Shown here: positions 49,284 through 58,118 of the stretch, in pieces | How positions within the stretch are numbered: the stretch's first letter is position 1 | How the letters are laid out: each line of letters opens with the position of its first letter | NCBI GenBank assembly: GCA_963707895.1 | Contig: CAVPRS010000010.1 | Span: forward strand, 434,001-498,000 | Direction: 5' to 3' | DNA length: 64,000 bases | Source: Fodinibacter sp963707895 | GTDB taxonomy: Bacteria; Actinomycetota; Actinomycetes; Actinomycetales; Dermatophilaceae | Notes under the pieces: generated by a model | What the model was told of the DNA's origin: nothing | What the model saw: only the letters and a program-made list of their open reading frames with translations | Databases searched by the model: none | Made by a program: the position numbers and the translations under genes

Positions 49284-51221
49284 GTGTCATCCACCGGCGA
49301 CGCGCTGATCGGGCGCACCCTCGACGGGCGCTACCGCGTGCTCCGTCGGATCGCCGACGGCGGGATGGCGACGGTCTACCTCGCCGTCGACGAGCGGCTC
49401 GACCGCGAGGTCGCCCTGAAGGTGATGCGCCAGCACCTCACCCACGACGAGAGCTTCGTCACCCGCTTCCGTCGCGAGGCGCGCTCGTCGGCGTCGCTGT
49501 CGCACCCCAACGTCGTGGCCGTGTTCGACCAGGGCGAGGATGACGGGCACATCTTCCTCGCGATGGAGTACGTCCCGGGGCAGACCCTGCGCGACGTCAT
49601 GCGCGAGGAGGGCCTGCTCTCGCCGCGGGCGGCCCTCGACGTGCTCGACCCGGTGCTCCAGGCCCTCGCCGAGGCGCACACCAAGGGCCTGATCCACCGC
49701 GACGTCAAGCCCGAGAACGTCATCATCAACGACAACGGCACGGTCAAGGTCGCCGACTTCGGCCTGGCCCGGGCCGTCACCAGCCAGACCGTCACGAGCA
49801 CCCAGGGCGTGCTGCTCGGCACCGTTGCCTACCTCTCCCCCGAGCAGGTCGAGCGCGGCATCGCCGACGCCCGCAGCGACGTCTACGCCGCGGGGCTGAT
49901 GCTCTTCGAGATGCTCACCGGCACCAAGGCCTTCACCGGCGAGACCGCCATCCACGTCGCCTACCAGCACGTGCACGGCGGGGTGCCCAGCCCGTCGAGC
50001 CGGGTCGCGGGCCTGCCGCCCGCCCTCGACGAGCTCGTCGCCGTCGCCACGGCACGCGACCCCGACGAGCGGCCCGCCGACGCCGCCGAGTTCCTCACCC
50101 TCGTGCGCCGCACGCGCGCCACGCTCCCCGCAGGGGTCCTCGACGCCCGGCCGGCGGGCGTGGCGGCCGGTGTCGCCGCTGCCCAGCCGACGGCCACGGC
50201 CGCGCTGCCGCTGCAGCGCGCGCGACCGGCATCCGAGGGCGCCGGCGGGGTTGCCACCCGCCCCCGCTCGGAGACCGTCGCCATCGCCCTGCCCCCGCCG
50301 CCGCTCGAGGGACGGGTCGTCGCCGACGGCGGTGGCCCTCCTCGACGACGTCGCTGGTGGCCGGCGGTCCTGGCCTCCGCGCTCATCGCCGGCCTCACCG
50401 CCTGGTTCTTCCTGCTCGGCCCCGGCGCGACGGCCACCGTGCCGTCGGTCCAGGGCCGCACCCAGGCCGAGGCGGTCAGCGCGGTGCGCAAGGCCGCCCT
50501 CGACCCCAAGGTCACCGAGGCGTTCAGCGAGAAGGTGCCCACCGGGGTGGTCATCTCGACCGACCCCGGCGCCGGCCAGACCGTACGCCGCGGCTCCGAC
50601 GTCGCCCTCGTGGTGTCGAAGGGCCCCGAGCGGTATGCCGTGCCCCCGGTCGTCGGGATGACGCTCGCCGAGGCGACCGCGCGGATCGAGGCGGTCAACC
50701 TGGCCGTCGGCAAGGTCACCAAGGCGTTCGACGAGAAGGTGCCCGAGGGCCAGGTCGTCTCGGCCAAGCCGGGGCCGGGAGCCAACCTGAAGAAGGGCGC
50801 CACGGTGGCGCTGACGGTGAGCAAGGGGCGCCGTCCGATCGACGTACCCGACCTCACCGGCAAGGACGCGACCATCGCCTCGCGCCAGCTGAGCGCCCTG
50901 GGACTGAAGGTCGACGCCACGAAGCAGCAGAACAGCGACACCGTCGGCAAGGGCAAGGTGATCAGCCAGGACCCCCGCGACGGCACGCTGTTCAAGGGCG
51001 ACAAGGTCACCCTCGTGGTCTCCAAGGGTCCGGTGCTGGTCGACGTGCCGAACGTCGTCGGGCAGCAGCTCGACCAGGCGCGCACCGCGCTCGAGGGCGC
51101 CGGCTTCAAGGTCGAGGTGCGCCGCGCGCTCGGCGGCTTCTTCGGCACCGTGCGACTGCAGGATCCCGCCGGCGGCAGCAAGGCGCCCAAGGGCAGCACC
51201 GTCACCCTGACGATCGTCTGA
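49284..51221 (+). CDS. Ser/Thr protein kinase with four PASTA domains
   Basis: A 645-residue membrane kinase. Cytoplasmic kinase domain: glycine loop IADGGMATVYLA, lysine in VALKVM, HRDVKPENVI and KVADFGLARA. A Pro/Ala-rich linker and one membrane helix (WWPAVLASALIAGLTAWFFL) lead to four external PASTA domains (TVPSVQGRT, AVPPVVGMT, DVPDLTGKD, DVPNVVGQQ) that bind muropeptides. By position it matches M. tuberculosis PknL, which lacks PASTA domains. It follows a cell-wall hydrolase gene, in keeping with a wall-sensing role. Confidence 0.93.
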   Translation: MSSTGDALIGRTLDGRYRVLRRIADGGMATVYLAVDERLDREVALKVMRQHLTHDESFVTRFRREARSSASLSHPNVVAVFDQGEDDGHIFLAMEYVPGQTLRDVMREEGLLSPRAALDVLDPVLQALAEAHTKGLIHRDVKPENVIINDNGTVKVADFGLARAVTSQTVTSTQGVLLGTVAYLSPEQVERGIADARSDVYAAGLMLFEMLTGTKAFTGETAIHVAYQHVHGGVPSPSSRVAGLPPALDELVAVATARDPDERPADAAEFLTLVRRTRATLPAGVLDARPAGVAAGVAAAQPTATAALPLQRARPASEGAGGVATRPRSETVAIALPPPPLEGRVVADGGGPPRRRRWWPAVLASALIAGLTAWFFLLGPGATATVPSVQGRTQAEAVSAVRKAALDPKVTEAFSEKVPTGVVISTDPGAGQTVRRGSDVALVVSKGPERYAVPPVVGMTLAEATARIEAVNLAVGKVTKAFDEKVPEGQVVSAKPGPGANLKKGATVALTVSKGRRPIDVPDLTGKDATIASRQLSALGLKVDATKQQNSDTVGKGKVISQDPRDGTLFKGDKVTLVVSKGPVLVDVPNVVGQQLDQARTALEGAGFKVEVRRALGGFFGTVRLQDPAGGSKAPKGSTVTLTIV

Positions 51222-51228
51222 GCCCCCT

Positions 51229-52149
51229 GTGACCGCTCCCGCCGGGCGCGCCCGCCTCGCGACGCTGCTGCTCGTCAGCGTGACGGCGGTGTGGGGCTCG
51301 ACCTTCTTCCTCATCCACGACCTCGTCGAGCACGTGCCGCCGGCCGACTTCCTCGCCGTGCGCTTCGGCATCGCGGCGGTCGTGATGTTCGTGCTGTTCC
51401 GCCGCCAGACCCTGGCCCTGACCCGCCGCGAGCTGCGGGTCGGCGTGGTGCTCGGCGCGCTCTACGGCGTGGCGCAGGTGCTCCAGACCACCGGCCTGCA
51501 GCACACCGACGCCTCGGTGTCGGGGTTCATCACCGGCACCTACGTCGTGCTCACCCCGGTGCTCGGCGCGGTGCTGCTCCACGACCGGATCGGGCCGGTC
51601 ACCTGGGCCGCCGTCGGCCTGGCCACCGTGGGGCTGGCCCTGCTGTCGCTCAACGGGCTCTCGGTCGGCATCGGCGAGGCGCTCACCCTGCTCTCGGCGC
51701 TGCTCTACGCCGGGCACATCGTGGCGCTGGGTCGGTGGTCGACGCCGGGCGCGGCCGTCGGGCTCGCCACGGTGCAGGCCGGGGTCATCACCCTGGTGGC
51801 CGCAGTGGTGGCGGTGCCCGACGGGCTCACCCTGCCCGACGACGGCCGCCAGTGGGCCTCGCTGCTCTACATGGCGCTGGTGGCGGGTGCGCTGGCCCTG
51901 TGGGCGCAGACGTGGGCGCAGTCCTACCTCACGGCCACCCGGGCCGCGATCGTCATGGCGCTCGAGCCGGTGTTCGCGGCGTTCTTCGCCGTCACCCTCG
52001 GGGGCGAGGACCTCACTCGCCGGATGCTGGTGGGCGGTGCGCTCGTCGTCGCGGCGATGTACCTCGTCGAGCTGCGCTCGACCCCACGTGACCCCGACGC
52101 GTCCGCAGCGGAGGACCCACCGGTCGAGGCGCTGCACCACGACGTGTGA
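51229..52149 (+). CDS. EamA/DMT-family transporter
   Basis: A 306-residue exporter of the drug/metabolite transporter superfamily with ten membrane segments formed by two EamA repeats (VSVTAVWGSTFFLIHDLV near the start; AAIVMALEPVFAAFFAVTLG near the end). Substrate unknown; family members export amino acids or metabolites. GTG 51229 lies seven bases after the kinase stop. Confidence 0.88.
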   Translation: MTAPAGRARLATLLLVSVTAVWGSTFFLIHDLVEHVPPADFLAVRFGIAAVVMFVLFRRQTLALTRRELRVGVVLGALYGVAQVLQTTGLQHTDASVSGFITGTYVVLTPVLGAVLLHDRIGPVTWAAVGLATVGLALLSLNGLSVGIGEALTLLSALLYAGHIVALGRWSTPGAAVGLATVQAGVITLVAAVVAVPDGLTLPDDGRQWASLLYMALVAGALALWAQTWAQSYLTATRAAIVMALEPVFAAFFAVTLGGEDLTRRMLVGGALVVAAMYLVELRSTPRDPDASAAEDPPVEALHHDV

Positions 52150-52203
52150 GCCACGCCCGTCCGCTCCGGCCCTCTGCGCAGGTCGAGTGACCCGGTTGGG
52201 CCA

Positions 52204-52233
52204 TTGACCCCCGGGTGACGGCGCTCCTACGCT
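52204..52233 (+). promoter_or_regulatory. Promoter upstream of the second VOC gene
   Basis: TTGACC (52204-52209) and TACGCT (52228-52233) are separated by 18 bases. The gene then has a leader of about 40 bases with GGGAGG before ATG 52281. Confidence 0.5.
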
Positions 52234-52280
52234 CCAAACGCCGACCGGGCGGCGGTCGCCCGGTCCGCGTGGGAGGTGCC

Positions 52281-52673
52281 ATGCTCGGCGACCACGACAC
52301 CATCGCGACGATCGCGGTGAAGGACCTGCAGGTGGCCCGCGACTTCTACGAGGGGGTCCTGGGCTTCGCGCCACGGGGTGACTCCCCCGAGGGTGTGCTC
52401 TACGGCGCCGGCTCTGGTGCCTTCCTCGTGTACCCGTCCTCGTTCGCCGGCACCAACCGGGCCACGGCGATGTCCTTCCAGGTACCCGGCGACCGCTTCG
52501 ACGCCGAGGTGGCCGCGCTGCGCATCGCCGAGATCGACTTCCAGACCTTCGACGCCCCCGGCATCAGCTGGGACGACGGCGTCGCGGCGATGGGCGGGGA
52601 CGCCCGTGGGGTCTGGTTCGAGGACCCCGACGGCAACATCCTCAACGTCGAGACGGGCGCGACACCCGGCTGA
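52281..52673 (+). CDS. VOC-superfamily protein
   Basis: A 130-residue single-domain glyoxalase-fold protein (IATIAVKDLQVARDFYEGVL, GVWFEDPDGNILNVET). Substrate unknown. ATG 52281 is fixed by GGGAGG eight bases upstream. It converges on the threonine aldolase gene. Confidence 0.85.
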   Translation: MLGDHDTIATIAVKDLQVARDFYEGVLGFAPRGDSPEGVLYGAGSGAFLVYPSSFAGTNRATAMSFQVPGDRFDAEVAALRIAEIDFQTFDAPGISWDDGVAAMGGDARGVWFEDPDGNILNVETGATPG

Positions 52674-52692
52674 CGCGGCGGAGGAGGACCGC

Positions 52693-53736
52693 TCAGGCCG
52701 CGCGGGAGCGCAGCAGGGCGGTCGCCTCGTCGACGGCGGCGTCGGTGCCGGCGTCGTCGACGTCGAGGTGCCACACGGCCCTGACCCGACCCGGCCCGAC
52801 GGCATACGTGCGCACGCCCTGCTCGAGCAGGGCGGCGACGAACTCGGGTGCGCCCCAACCCATCGCGCCCACGTCGAGCACGACGATGTTGGTCTCGACC
52901 GTTGCCGCGTCGACGGATGCCGGGGCCGCCTCCGCGCACGCGGCGGCGAAGCGCGCGGCTCGGGCGTGGTCGTCGGCGAGCCGCTCGACGTGGTGGTCGA
53001 GCGCGTGCAGCCCGGCCGCGGCGAGGATGCCGACCTGGCGCATCCCCGCTCCGTAGCGCTTGCGCCAGATGCGGGCCTCGGCCATCCGCTCCGAGGACCC
53101 CACGAGCACCGAGCCCACCGGGGCGCCGAGGCCCTTGGACAGGCAGACGCTCACCGTGTCGAACTGGGTGCCGTAGTCGCGCAGGGCGACGCCCGAGGCC
53201 ACGTGGGCGTTCCAGAGCCGCGCGCCGTCGAGGTGCATCGCGACGCCGAGCCCCTGCGTGGCCGCCCGCACCTCGCGGATGGCGCCGATCGGCTGCACGG
53301 TGCCGCCGCCGAAGTTGTGGGTGTTCTCGAGCACGACGAGTGCGGTCTCGACCTGGTAGGGACCGACTCCTGTGGTGACGAGGGAGAGCGGACCGGCGGG
53401 GTCGAGCAGGCCGCGCTCGCTCGGCCAGGACCGGCTCGTGATGCCGGAGAAGGCGGCCGCGGCCCCGAGCTCGGCCCGCAGCACGTGCGCCTGCTGGTCG
53501 GCGACCAGCTCCTGACCGGGAGCGACGTGCAGCCGCACGCCGAGCTGGTTGGCCAGCGACCCGGTGGGCGAGAACAGACCGGCCTCGTGACCGAGCAGGT
53601 CGGCGACCCGCTCCTCCAGCGCCCGGACCGTGGGGTCCTCGCCGAACACGTCGTCGCCGACGGGGGCGTGCGCCATCGCCTCGCGCATGGCGTCGGTGGG
53701 GGCGGTCAGGGTGTCGGAGAGCAGGTCGGCGCGCAC
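52693..53736 (-). CDS. Low-specificity threonine aldolase-family protein
   Basis: A 347-residue PLP fold-type I enzyme. The N-terminus RADLLSDTLTAPTDAMREAM and VGDDVFGEDPTVRALE are diagnostic; the PLP lysine is in DTVSVCLSKGLGAPVGS. Threonine aldolases split threonine or allo-threonine to glycine and acetaldehyde. GTG 53736 follows the DAHP synthase stop by three bases, so the two genes are co-transcribed. Confidence 0.9.
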   Translation of the reverse strand: MRADLLSDTLTAPTDAMREAMAHAPVGDDVFGEDPTVRALEERVADLLGHEAGLFSPTGSLANQLGVRLHVAPGQELVADQQAHVLRAELGAAAAFSGITSRSWPSERGLLDPAGPLSLVTTGVGPYQVETALVVLENTHNFGGGTVQPIGAIREVRAATQGLGVAMHLDGARLWNAHVASGVALRDYGTQFDTVSVCLSKGLGAPVGSVLVGSSERMAEARIWRKRYGAGMRQVGILAAAGLHALDHHVERLADDHARAARFAAACAEAAPASVDAATVETNIVVLDVGAMGWGAPEFVAALLEQGVRTYAVGPGRVRAVWHLDVDDAGTDAAVDEATALLRSRAA

Positions 53737-53739
53737 CGG

Positions 53740-55092
53740 TCAGTCCTCGTTGAGCATCTCGGCGACGAGGAACGCCAGCTCGAGGCTCTGCTGGTGGTTC
53801 AGCCGCGGGTCGCACACCGACTCGTAGCGCAGGTTGAGGTCGGCATCGAGGATCTTCTCCGAGCCGCCGATGCACTCGGTGACGTCGTTGCCGGTGAGCT
53901 CGACGTGGATGCCGCCGGGCACGGTTCCCAGGCCGCGGTGCACCTCGAAGAAGCCCTCGACCTCCTCGACCACGTCGTCGAAGTCGCGCGTCTTGTAGCC
54001 CGAGGCCGACTCGTAGGTGTTGCCGTGCATCGGGTCGCACACCCAGGTGACCGAGGCACCCGAGGCGGTGACCTTCTCGACGATGGTCGGCAGCGCCTCG
54101 CGGATCCGGCCGGCTCCCATGCGGGTGATGAAGGTGAGCCGTCCGGGCTCGCGATCGGGGTCGATCTTCTCGATGATCCGCAGCAGGTCGTCGGTGTCGG
54201 CGTCGGCGGACACCTTGACTCCCACCGGGTTTCGCACCGAGGCGACGAAGTCGATGTGCGCACCGTCGAGGTCGCGGGTGCGCTCCCCCACCCAGACGAA
54301 GTGGCCCGAGGTGTCGTAGAGGTCGCCGGTGCGCGAGTCGACCCGCGTCATCGGCCGCTCGTAGTCGAGCACGAGCGCCTCGTGCGCGGAGAAGAACTCC
54401 GTGGTGCGCATGGCGTCGAAGTCGGCGCCGCACGCCTTCATGAACTTCATCGCCTTGTCGATGTCCTTGGCGAGCCGCTCGTAGCGCACGTTGGCCGAGT
54501 TGGCGACGAAGCCCTTGTTCCAGTCGTGCACGTGCCGCAGGTCGGCGAAGCCACCGGTCGTGAAGGCCCGCACGAGGTTCAGGGTGGCGCTGCTCGCGTG
54601 GTAGGCGTGCACGAGGCGCTGGGGGTCGGGAGTGCGCGACTCGAGCGTGAACTCGAAGTCGTTGACCATGTCGCCGCGGTAGGCCGGCAGCGTCACGCCC
54701 TCGCGGGTCTCGTTGTTGCTCGAGCGGGGCTTGGCGTACTGGCCCGCCATCCGCCCGACCTTGACCACGGGCACCGACGCGCCGTAGGTGAGGACCGCCG
54801 CCATCTGCAGGATCGTCTTGACCCGGTCGCGGATGTTGTCGGCCGTCGCCGACGCGAAGGTCTCGGCGCAGTCGCCGCCCTGGAGCACGAAGGCCTCACC
54901 ACGGGCCACCGCCGCCACCCGGTCGCGCAGCACGTCGCACTCGCCGGCGAACACCAGCGGGGGGTAGCTCGCGAGCGTCGCCACGGCCTCGTCGAGGGCG
55001 GCGCGGTCGGGCCAGAGCGGCTGCTGGGCGGCAGGCAGTCCGGCACCGGCGGCGAGCCGCTGGCGGGGGTCGGGATCGGTGGTCGTGCTCAC
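53740..55092 (-). CDS. aroG: Type II 3-deoxy-7-phosphoheptulonate (DAHP) synthase
   Basis: A 450-residue plant-type DAHP synthase, first enzyme of the shikimate pathway (PEP plus erythrose 4-phosphate). Blocks: FVLQGGDCAETFAS (metal Cys), GRMAGQYAKPRSSNNET, WVCDPMHGNTYES and GGIHVELTGNDVTEC. GTG 55092 is chosen over a TTG three codons upstream because a TATTCT box ends eight bases before it. Counterpart Rv2178c. It heads a unit with the threonine aldolase gene. Confidence 0.95.
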   Translation of the reverse strand: MSTTTDPDPRQRLAAGAGLPAAQQPLWPDRAALDEAVATLASYPPLVFAGECDVLRDRVAAVARGEAFVLQGGDCAETFASATADNIRDRVKTILQMAAVLTYGASVPVVKVGRMAGQYAKPRSSNNETREGVTLPAYRGDMVNDFEFTLESRTPDPQRLVHAYHASSATLNLVRAFTTGGFADLRHVHDWNKGFVANSANVRYERLAKDIDKAMKFMKACGADFDAMRTTEFFSAHEALVLDYERPMTRVDSRTGDLYDTSGHFVWVGERTRDLDGAHIDFVASVRNPVGVKVSADADTDDLLRIIEKIDPDREPGRLTFITRMGAGRIREALPTIVEKVTASGASVTWVCDPMHGNTYESASGYKTRDFDDVVEEVEGFFEVHRGLGTVPGGIHVELTGNDVTECIGGSEKILDADLNLRYESVCDPRLNHQQSLELAFLVAEMLNED

Positions 55093-55106
55093 GAGGGTCA
55101 AGAATA
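55093..55106 (-). promoter_or_regulatory. Leaderless-type promoter of the DAHP synthase gene
   Basis: On the minus strand TATTCT (55106-55101) is followed by eight bases and GTG 55092. Confidence 0.5.
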
Positions 55107-55189
55107 GGTCCCGTCGCGCCCCACCCCCCGGTCGGCCCGTATCCCGGATGCCGTGAGACCCCTCCCGCGCCCCCCGTCACCCGAGCCGG

Positions 55190-55912
55190 TCAGCCGGTTT
55201 CCTCGTCCTCCAGGCCCCGGGCCAGGGCGAAGCGCACGAGCTCGACCCGGTTGTGCAGGTGCAGCTTGCCCAGGGTGTTCTGCACGTGGTTCTGCACCGT
55301 GCGGTGCGACAGGTAGAGCTCGCCGGCGATCTCCTTGTAGGACATGCCGGTTGCCACGAGGCGGAGCACCTCGGTCTCGCGAGCGGTGAGCTCGGGGATC
55401 GGCCGCGCGGTCGCGGCCTCGGCCGGGACGTCCGCTGCCTCCTCGGGCTCGCTCGCCAGCCGGCGGAACTCGCCGAGCACGAGGCCGGCCAGCCCGGGCG
55501 TGAAGACCGCCTCACCGCGTGCCGTGGCCCGCACGGCGTCGACGATCTCGCTGGCCGACGCCGACTTCACGAGGTAGCCGGTGGCGCCGGCCTTGATCGC
55601 GGCGAGCACGTCGTGCTGCTCGCCGCTCGCCGAGAGGATGAGCACCCTGGTCGGCAGGTCGCCGATCGCCCGGCACACCTCGTCGCCGCGCAGGCCGGGC
55701 AGGTTGAGGTCGAGCACGAGGACGTCGGGACGGGTGGCGCGGGTCCGGCGCACCGTGGCCGGCCCGTCGCTCGCCGTGGCCACGACGGTCAGGCCGTTGC
55801 CGGTGAGGTCACGCTCGAGCGCCGAGAGCCACAGCGGGTGGTCGTCGGCGACCAGCACGGTCGGCACGGCATCCGGCGTGGTGGTGACGTCGGGCACGGT
55901 CGGGTCGGTCAT
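55190..55912 (-). CDS. NarL/LuxR-family response regulator
   Basis: A 240-residue regulator. The receiver domain has VLVADDHPLW, the phospho-acceptor Asp in VLVLDLNLPGLRG and Lys in GYLVKSAS. The LuxR helix-turn-helix is LTARETEVLRLVATGMSYKE with LSHRTVQNHVQNTLGKL. The ATG overlaps the histidine kinase stop by four bases (ATGA). The pair resembles the MacS/MacR systems of actinobacteria, but the signal and targets are unknown. Confidence 0.9.
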   Translation of the reverse strand: MTDPTVPDVTTTPDAVPTVLVADDHPLWLSALERDLTGNGLTVVATASDGPATVRRTRATRPDVLVLDLNLPGLRGDEVCRAIGDLPTRVLILSASGEQHDVLAAIKAGATGYLVKSASASEIVDAVRATARGEAVFTPGLAGLVLGEFRRLASEPEEAADVPAEAATARPIPELTARETEVLRLVATGMSYKEIAGELYLSHRTVQNHVQNTLGKLHLHNRVELVRFALARGLEDEETG

Positions 55913-57138
55913 CGACGCTCCTGGTTCGGGAGGGCTGGGGCGTGGGCGCCGGCCGGCCGCGGCGCGACGGTGCGCGGAACCGTCATCCGCACGACGCAGC
56001 CGCCGCCGGGGCGGGTGGTCCAGGTGACGGTGCCGCCGAGGTCCTCGACCCGGCCGCGGATGGAGCCGCTGACACCCATCCGGCCGCGCTCGGACGCACC
56101 GAGCAGGTCGGCGAGCTCGGCACCGGCACCGTCGTCGCGCACGGTGACCTCGATGCCGTGGGAGTCACCCTCGAGCAGCACCCAGGCCCGGGCGCCGGGA
56201 CCGGCGTGGCGCACGACGTTGTCGAGCGCGGCGGCGACGGCGGCATCGACCTCGTGGGCGACGAGCGGGTCGACGACCACTGGGTCGGCCGGCACCGACA
56301 CGGCGACGTCGGGGCCCTCACGGGCGGTGAGCAGCACCCGCAGGTCGACCTCGGCCCCCTCGACACCGCGCAGGTCGGCGGCGTCGGTGGGCACGTCGGG
56401 TGCCCCGGTGCCCGAGACGAACCGGCGCAGCGAGCGCTCCTGCTCGGCGGCGATCACCGAGAGCTCGGCCGCCTCTCCACCGATCTCGTCGCCGCGTCGG
56501 TGGATGTAGGCCAGCGACTGCAGCACGCCGTCGTGCACGACCCGGGCGATCCGCTCGCGCTCGTGCAGCCGCTCGCGCTCGAGCAGCACCTGCTCCTCCT
56601 GCACCAGCCCGCGGCGGGCGAGGTCGACCGCCAGGCCGATCAGCCCGCCGAGCAGCACGAGCAGGACGATGTTGTGGACAGTGGCCTGGGTCGGGTTGAA
56701 CCGCACCACCACGAGGTCGGCCAGCGCGATGACCGCGGCCGCGAGGAGGCCACCGCGCGCACCTGCCGCCACCGCGCACCCTGCGACCGACCCGGCAGCC
56801 CAGATCGTGGGGATGGTGAACTGGCCGGCCTCGATGGCGGCGGGCGTCTCGGCGAGCATCGTCGCGAGGACGCCGAACACGGCGATGCCGACCTCGACGA
56901 GCACGACCGACAGGGTGCGCCGCCGGTAGAACAGCAGCCCGACCGACCAGGCGGCCATCACGCCGATGACGAGGGCCGCCACCCAGGGCCGCTCCATCGT
57001 GTCGTGGCGCTGCCAGGCCAGCCCGGCGGCGTACAGCGCGGCCAGCGGTCGGAAGACGTCGAGCCCGCGGTGGAAGGACTCGACCACCACCGGCTCGCGA
57101 CGGCCGGTGCGCTCCGAGCGCGGGCCGAGGACCCCCAT
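55909..57138 (-). CDS. Membrane histidine kinase (HisKA_3, MacS-like)
   Basis: A 409-residue kinase. Five to six membrane helices in the first 200 residues, a coiled linker (VQEEQVLLERERLHERERI), the phospho-acceptor box ARVVHDGVLQSLAYIHRRG (H), and an HATPase domain (DNVVRHAG, VRDDGAGAELADLLG). ATG 57138 is chosen because GAGGCGG precedes it and it lies just after the plsC stop; an upstream ATG at 57204 would overlap plsC through a repetitive tract. Partner of the following response regulator. Confidence 0.88.
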   Translation of the reverse strand: MGVLGPRSERTGRREPVVVESFHRGLDVFRPLAALYAAGLAWQRHDTMERPWVAALVIGVMAAWSVGLLFYRRRTLSVVLVEVGIAVFGVLATMLAETPAAIEAGQFTIPTIWAAGSVAGCAVAAGARGGLLAAAVIALADLVVVRFNPTQATVHNIVLLVLLGGLIGLAVDLARRGLVQEEQVLLERERLHERERIARVVHDGVLQSLAYIHRRGDEIGGEAAELSVIAAEQERSLRRFVSGTGAPDVPTDAADLRGVEGAEVDLRVLLTAREGPDVAVSVPADPVVVDPLVAHEVDAAVAAALDNVVRHAGPGARAWVLLEGDSHGIEVTVRDDGAGAELADLLGASERGRMGVSGSIRGRVEDLGGTVTWTTRPGGGCVVRMTVPRTVAPRPAGAHAPALPNQERR

Positions 57139-57148
57139 GCCGGCCGCC

Positions 57149-58003
57149 TCAGCTCGCGCGGCGCTGCGGACCGGCGTCGCCGGCATCGCCGGTGTCGCCG
57201 GCATCGCCGGTGTCGCCGAGGTCGCGGGTGTCGTCGTCGAGCCCGTCGAGGGCGTCCTCGAGCTCGGAGGCGGCGCGACCCGGCTGGGCGGCTTCGGCCG
57301 CCTCCTTGGCCTTGTTCTTCTTCTCGCGGGCGATGCGGTCCTTCATCGCCGTGGCGTACATGTCGACGTACTCCTGGCCGGAGAGCTCCATCAGGGCGTA
57401 CATGATCTCGTCGGTGATCGAGCGCAGGACGAACCGGTCGCCCTCCATGCCCTCGTAGCGCGAGAAGTCCAGCGGCGTGCCGACGCGCACTCCGACCCGG
57501 ATCAGCTTGGGGATCTTGGTGCCGGTGGGCTGGGCCTTGTCGGTGTCGATCATCGCGACCGGGATGACGGGGACGCCCGCCTCGAGCGCCATCCGCGCCA
57601 CGCCCGTCTTGCCCTTGTAGAGCCGGCCGTCGGGGCTGCGGGTGCCCTCGGGGTAGAGGCCGAGCAGGTCACCGCGGTTGAGCACCTTCAGGCCCGAGCG
57701 CAGGGCCGCCTCGCTGGCTCGGCCGCCCGAGCGGTCGACCGGCAGCTGGCCGACGCCCTTGAAGAACGCGGCGGTCATCCGGCCCTTCATGCCCTCACCG
57801 GTGAAGTAGTCGCTCTTGGCGAGGAAGGTCATCCGCCGGGGCACGACGAGGGGCAGGAAGATCGAGTCGGAGAACGAGAGGTGGTTGCTGGCGAAGATGG
57901 CGGGACCGGTCTCGGGGATGTGCTCGGCGCCGTCGACCCACGGGCGGAACAGCAGGCGGAGGATCGGTCCCAGAATGACCGTCTTCAACACCCAGTAGAT
58001 CAC
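57149..58003 (-). CDS. plsC: 1-acyl-sn-glycerol-3-phosphate acyltransferase family protein
   Basis: A 284-residue membrane-associated acyltransferase (counterpart Rv2182c). Motif I is ASNHLSFSDSIFLP (HX4D), motif III GLYPEGTRSPDGRLYKGKTG and motif IV VPVIPVAMIDT. It acylates lysophosphatidate or a related acceptor in phospholipid synthesis. The C-terminal tail is acidic and repetitive (DLGDTGDAGDTGDAGDAG) and is encoded by an 18-bp tandem repeat. GTG 58003 has AAGGGTGG upstream. Confidence 0.9.
   Translation of the reverse strand: MIYWVLKTVILGPILRLLFRPWVDGAEHIPETGPAIFASNHLSFSDSIFLPLVVPRRMTFLAKSDYFTGEGMKGRMTAAFFKGVGQLPVDRSGGRASEAALRSGLKVLNRGDLLGLYPEGTRSPDGRLYKGKTGVARMALEAGVPVIPVAMIDTDKAQPTGTKIPKLIRVGVRVGTPLDFSRYEGMEGDRFVLRSITDEIMYALMELSGQEYVDMYATAMKDRIAREKKNKAKEAAEAAQPGRAASELEDALDGLDDDTRDLGDTGDAGDTGDAGDAGPQRRAS
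57176..57218. repeat. 18-bp tandem repeat in the plsC C-terminus
   Basis: GTCGCCGGCATCGCCGGT occurs at 57176-57193 and 57194-57211, with a partial third copy to 57218. It encodes the Gly-Asp-Thr/Ala repeats at the end of PlsC and would encode MPATP repeats in an upstream reading of the kinase gene. Confidence 0.85.
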
Positions 58004-58118
58004 CGGACCACCCTTCGTCGCGCGTCGCCCAGACTCTAGTGCACCGGGTCTGCGTGCCTGATCGACATGTCGCCGTGCGAAGATCGTCATCCCACCCCGC
58101 AGCACCCGAGGAGACCCC

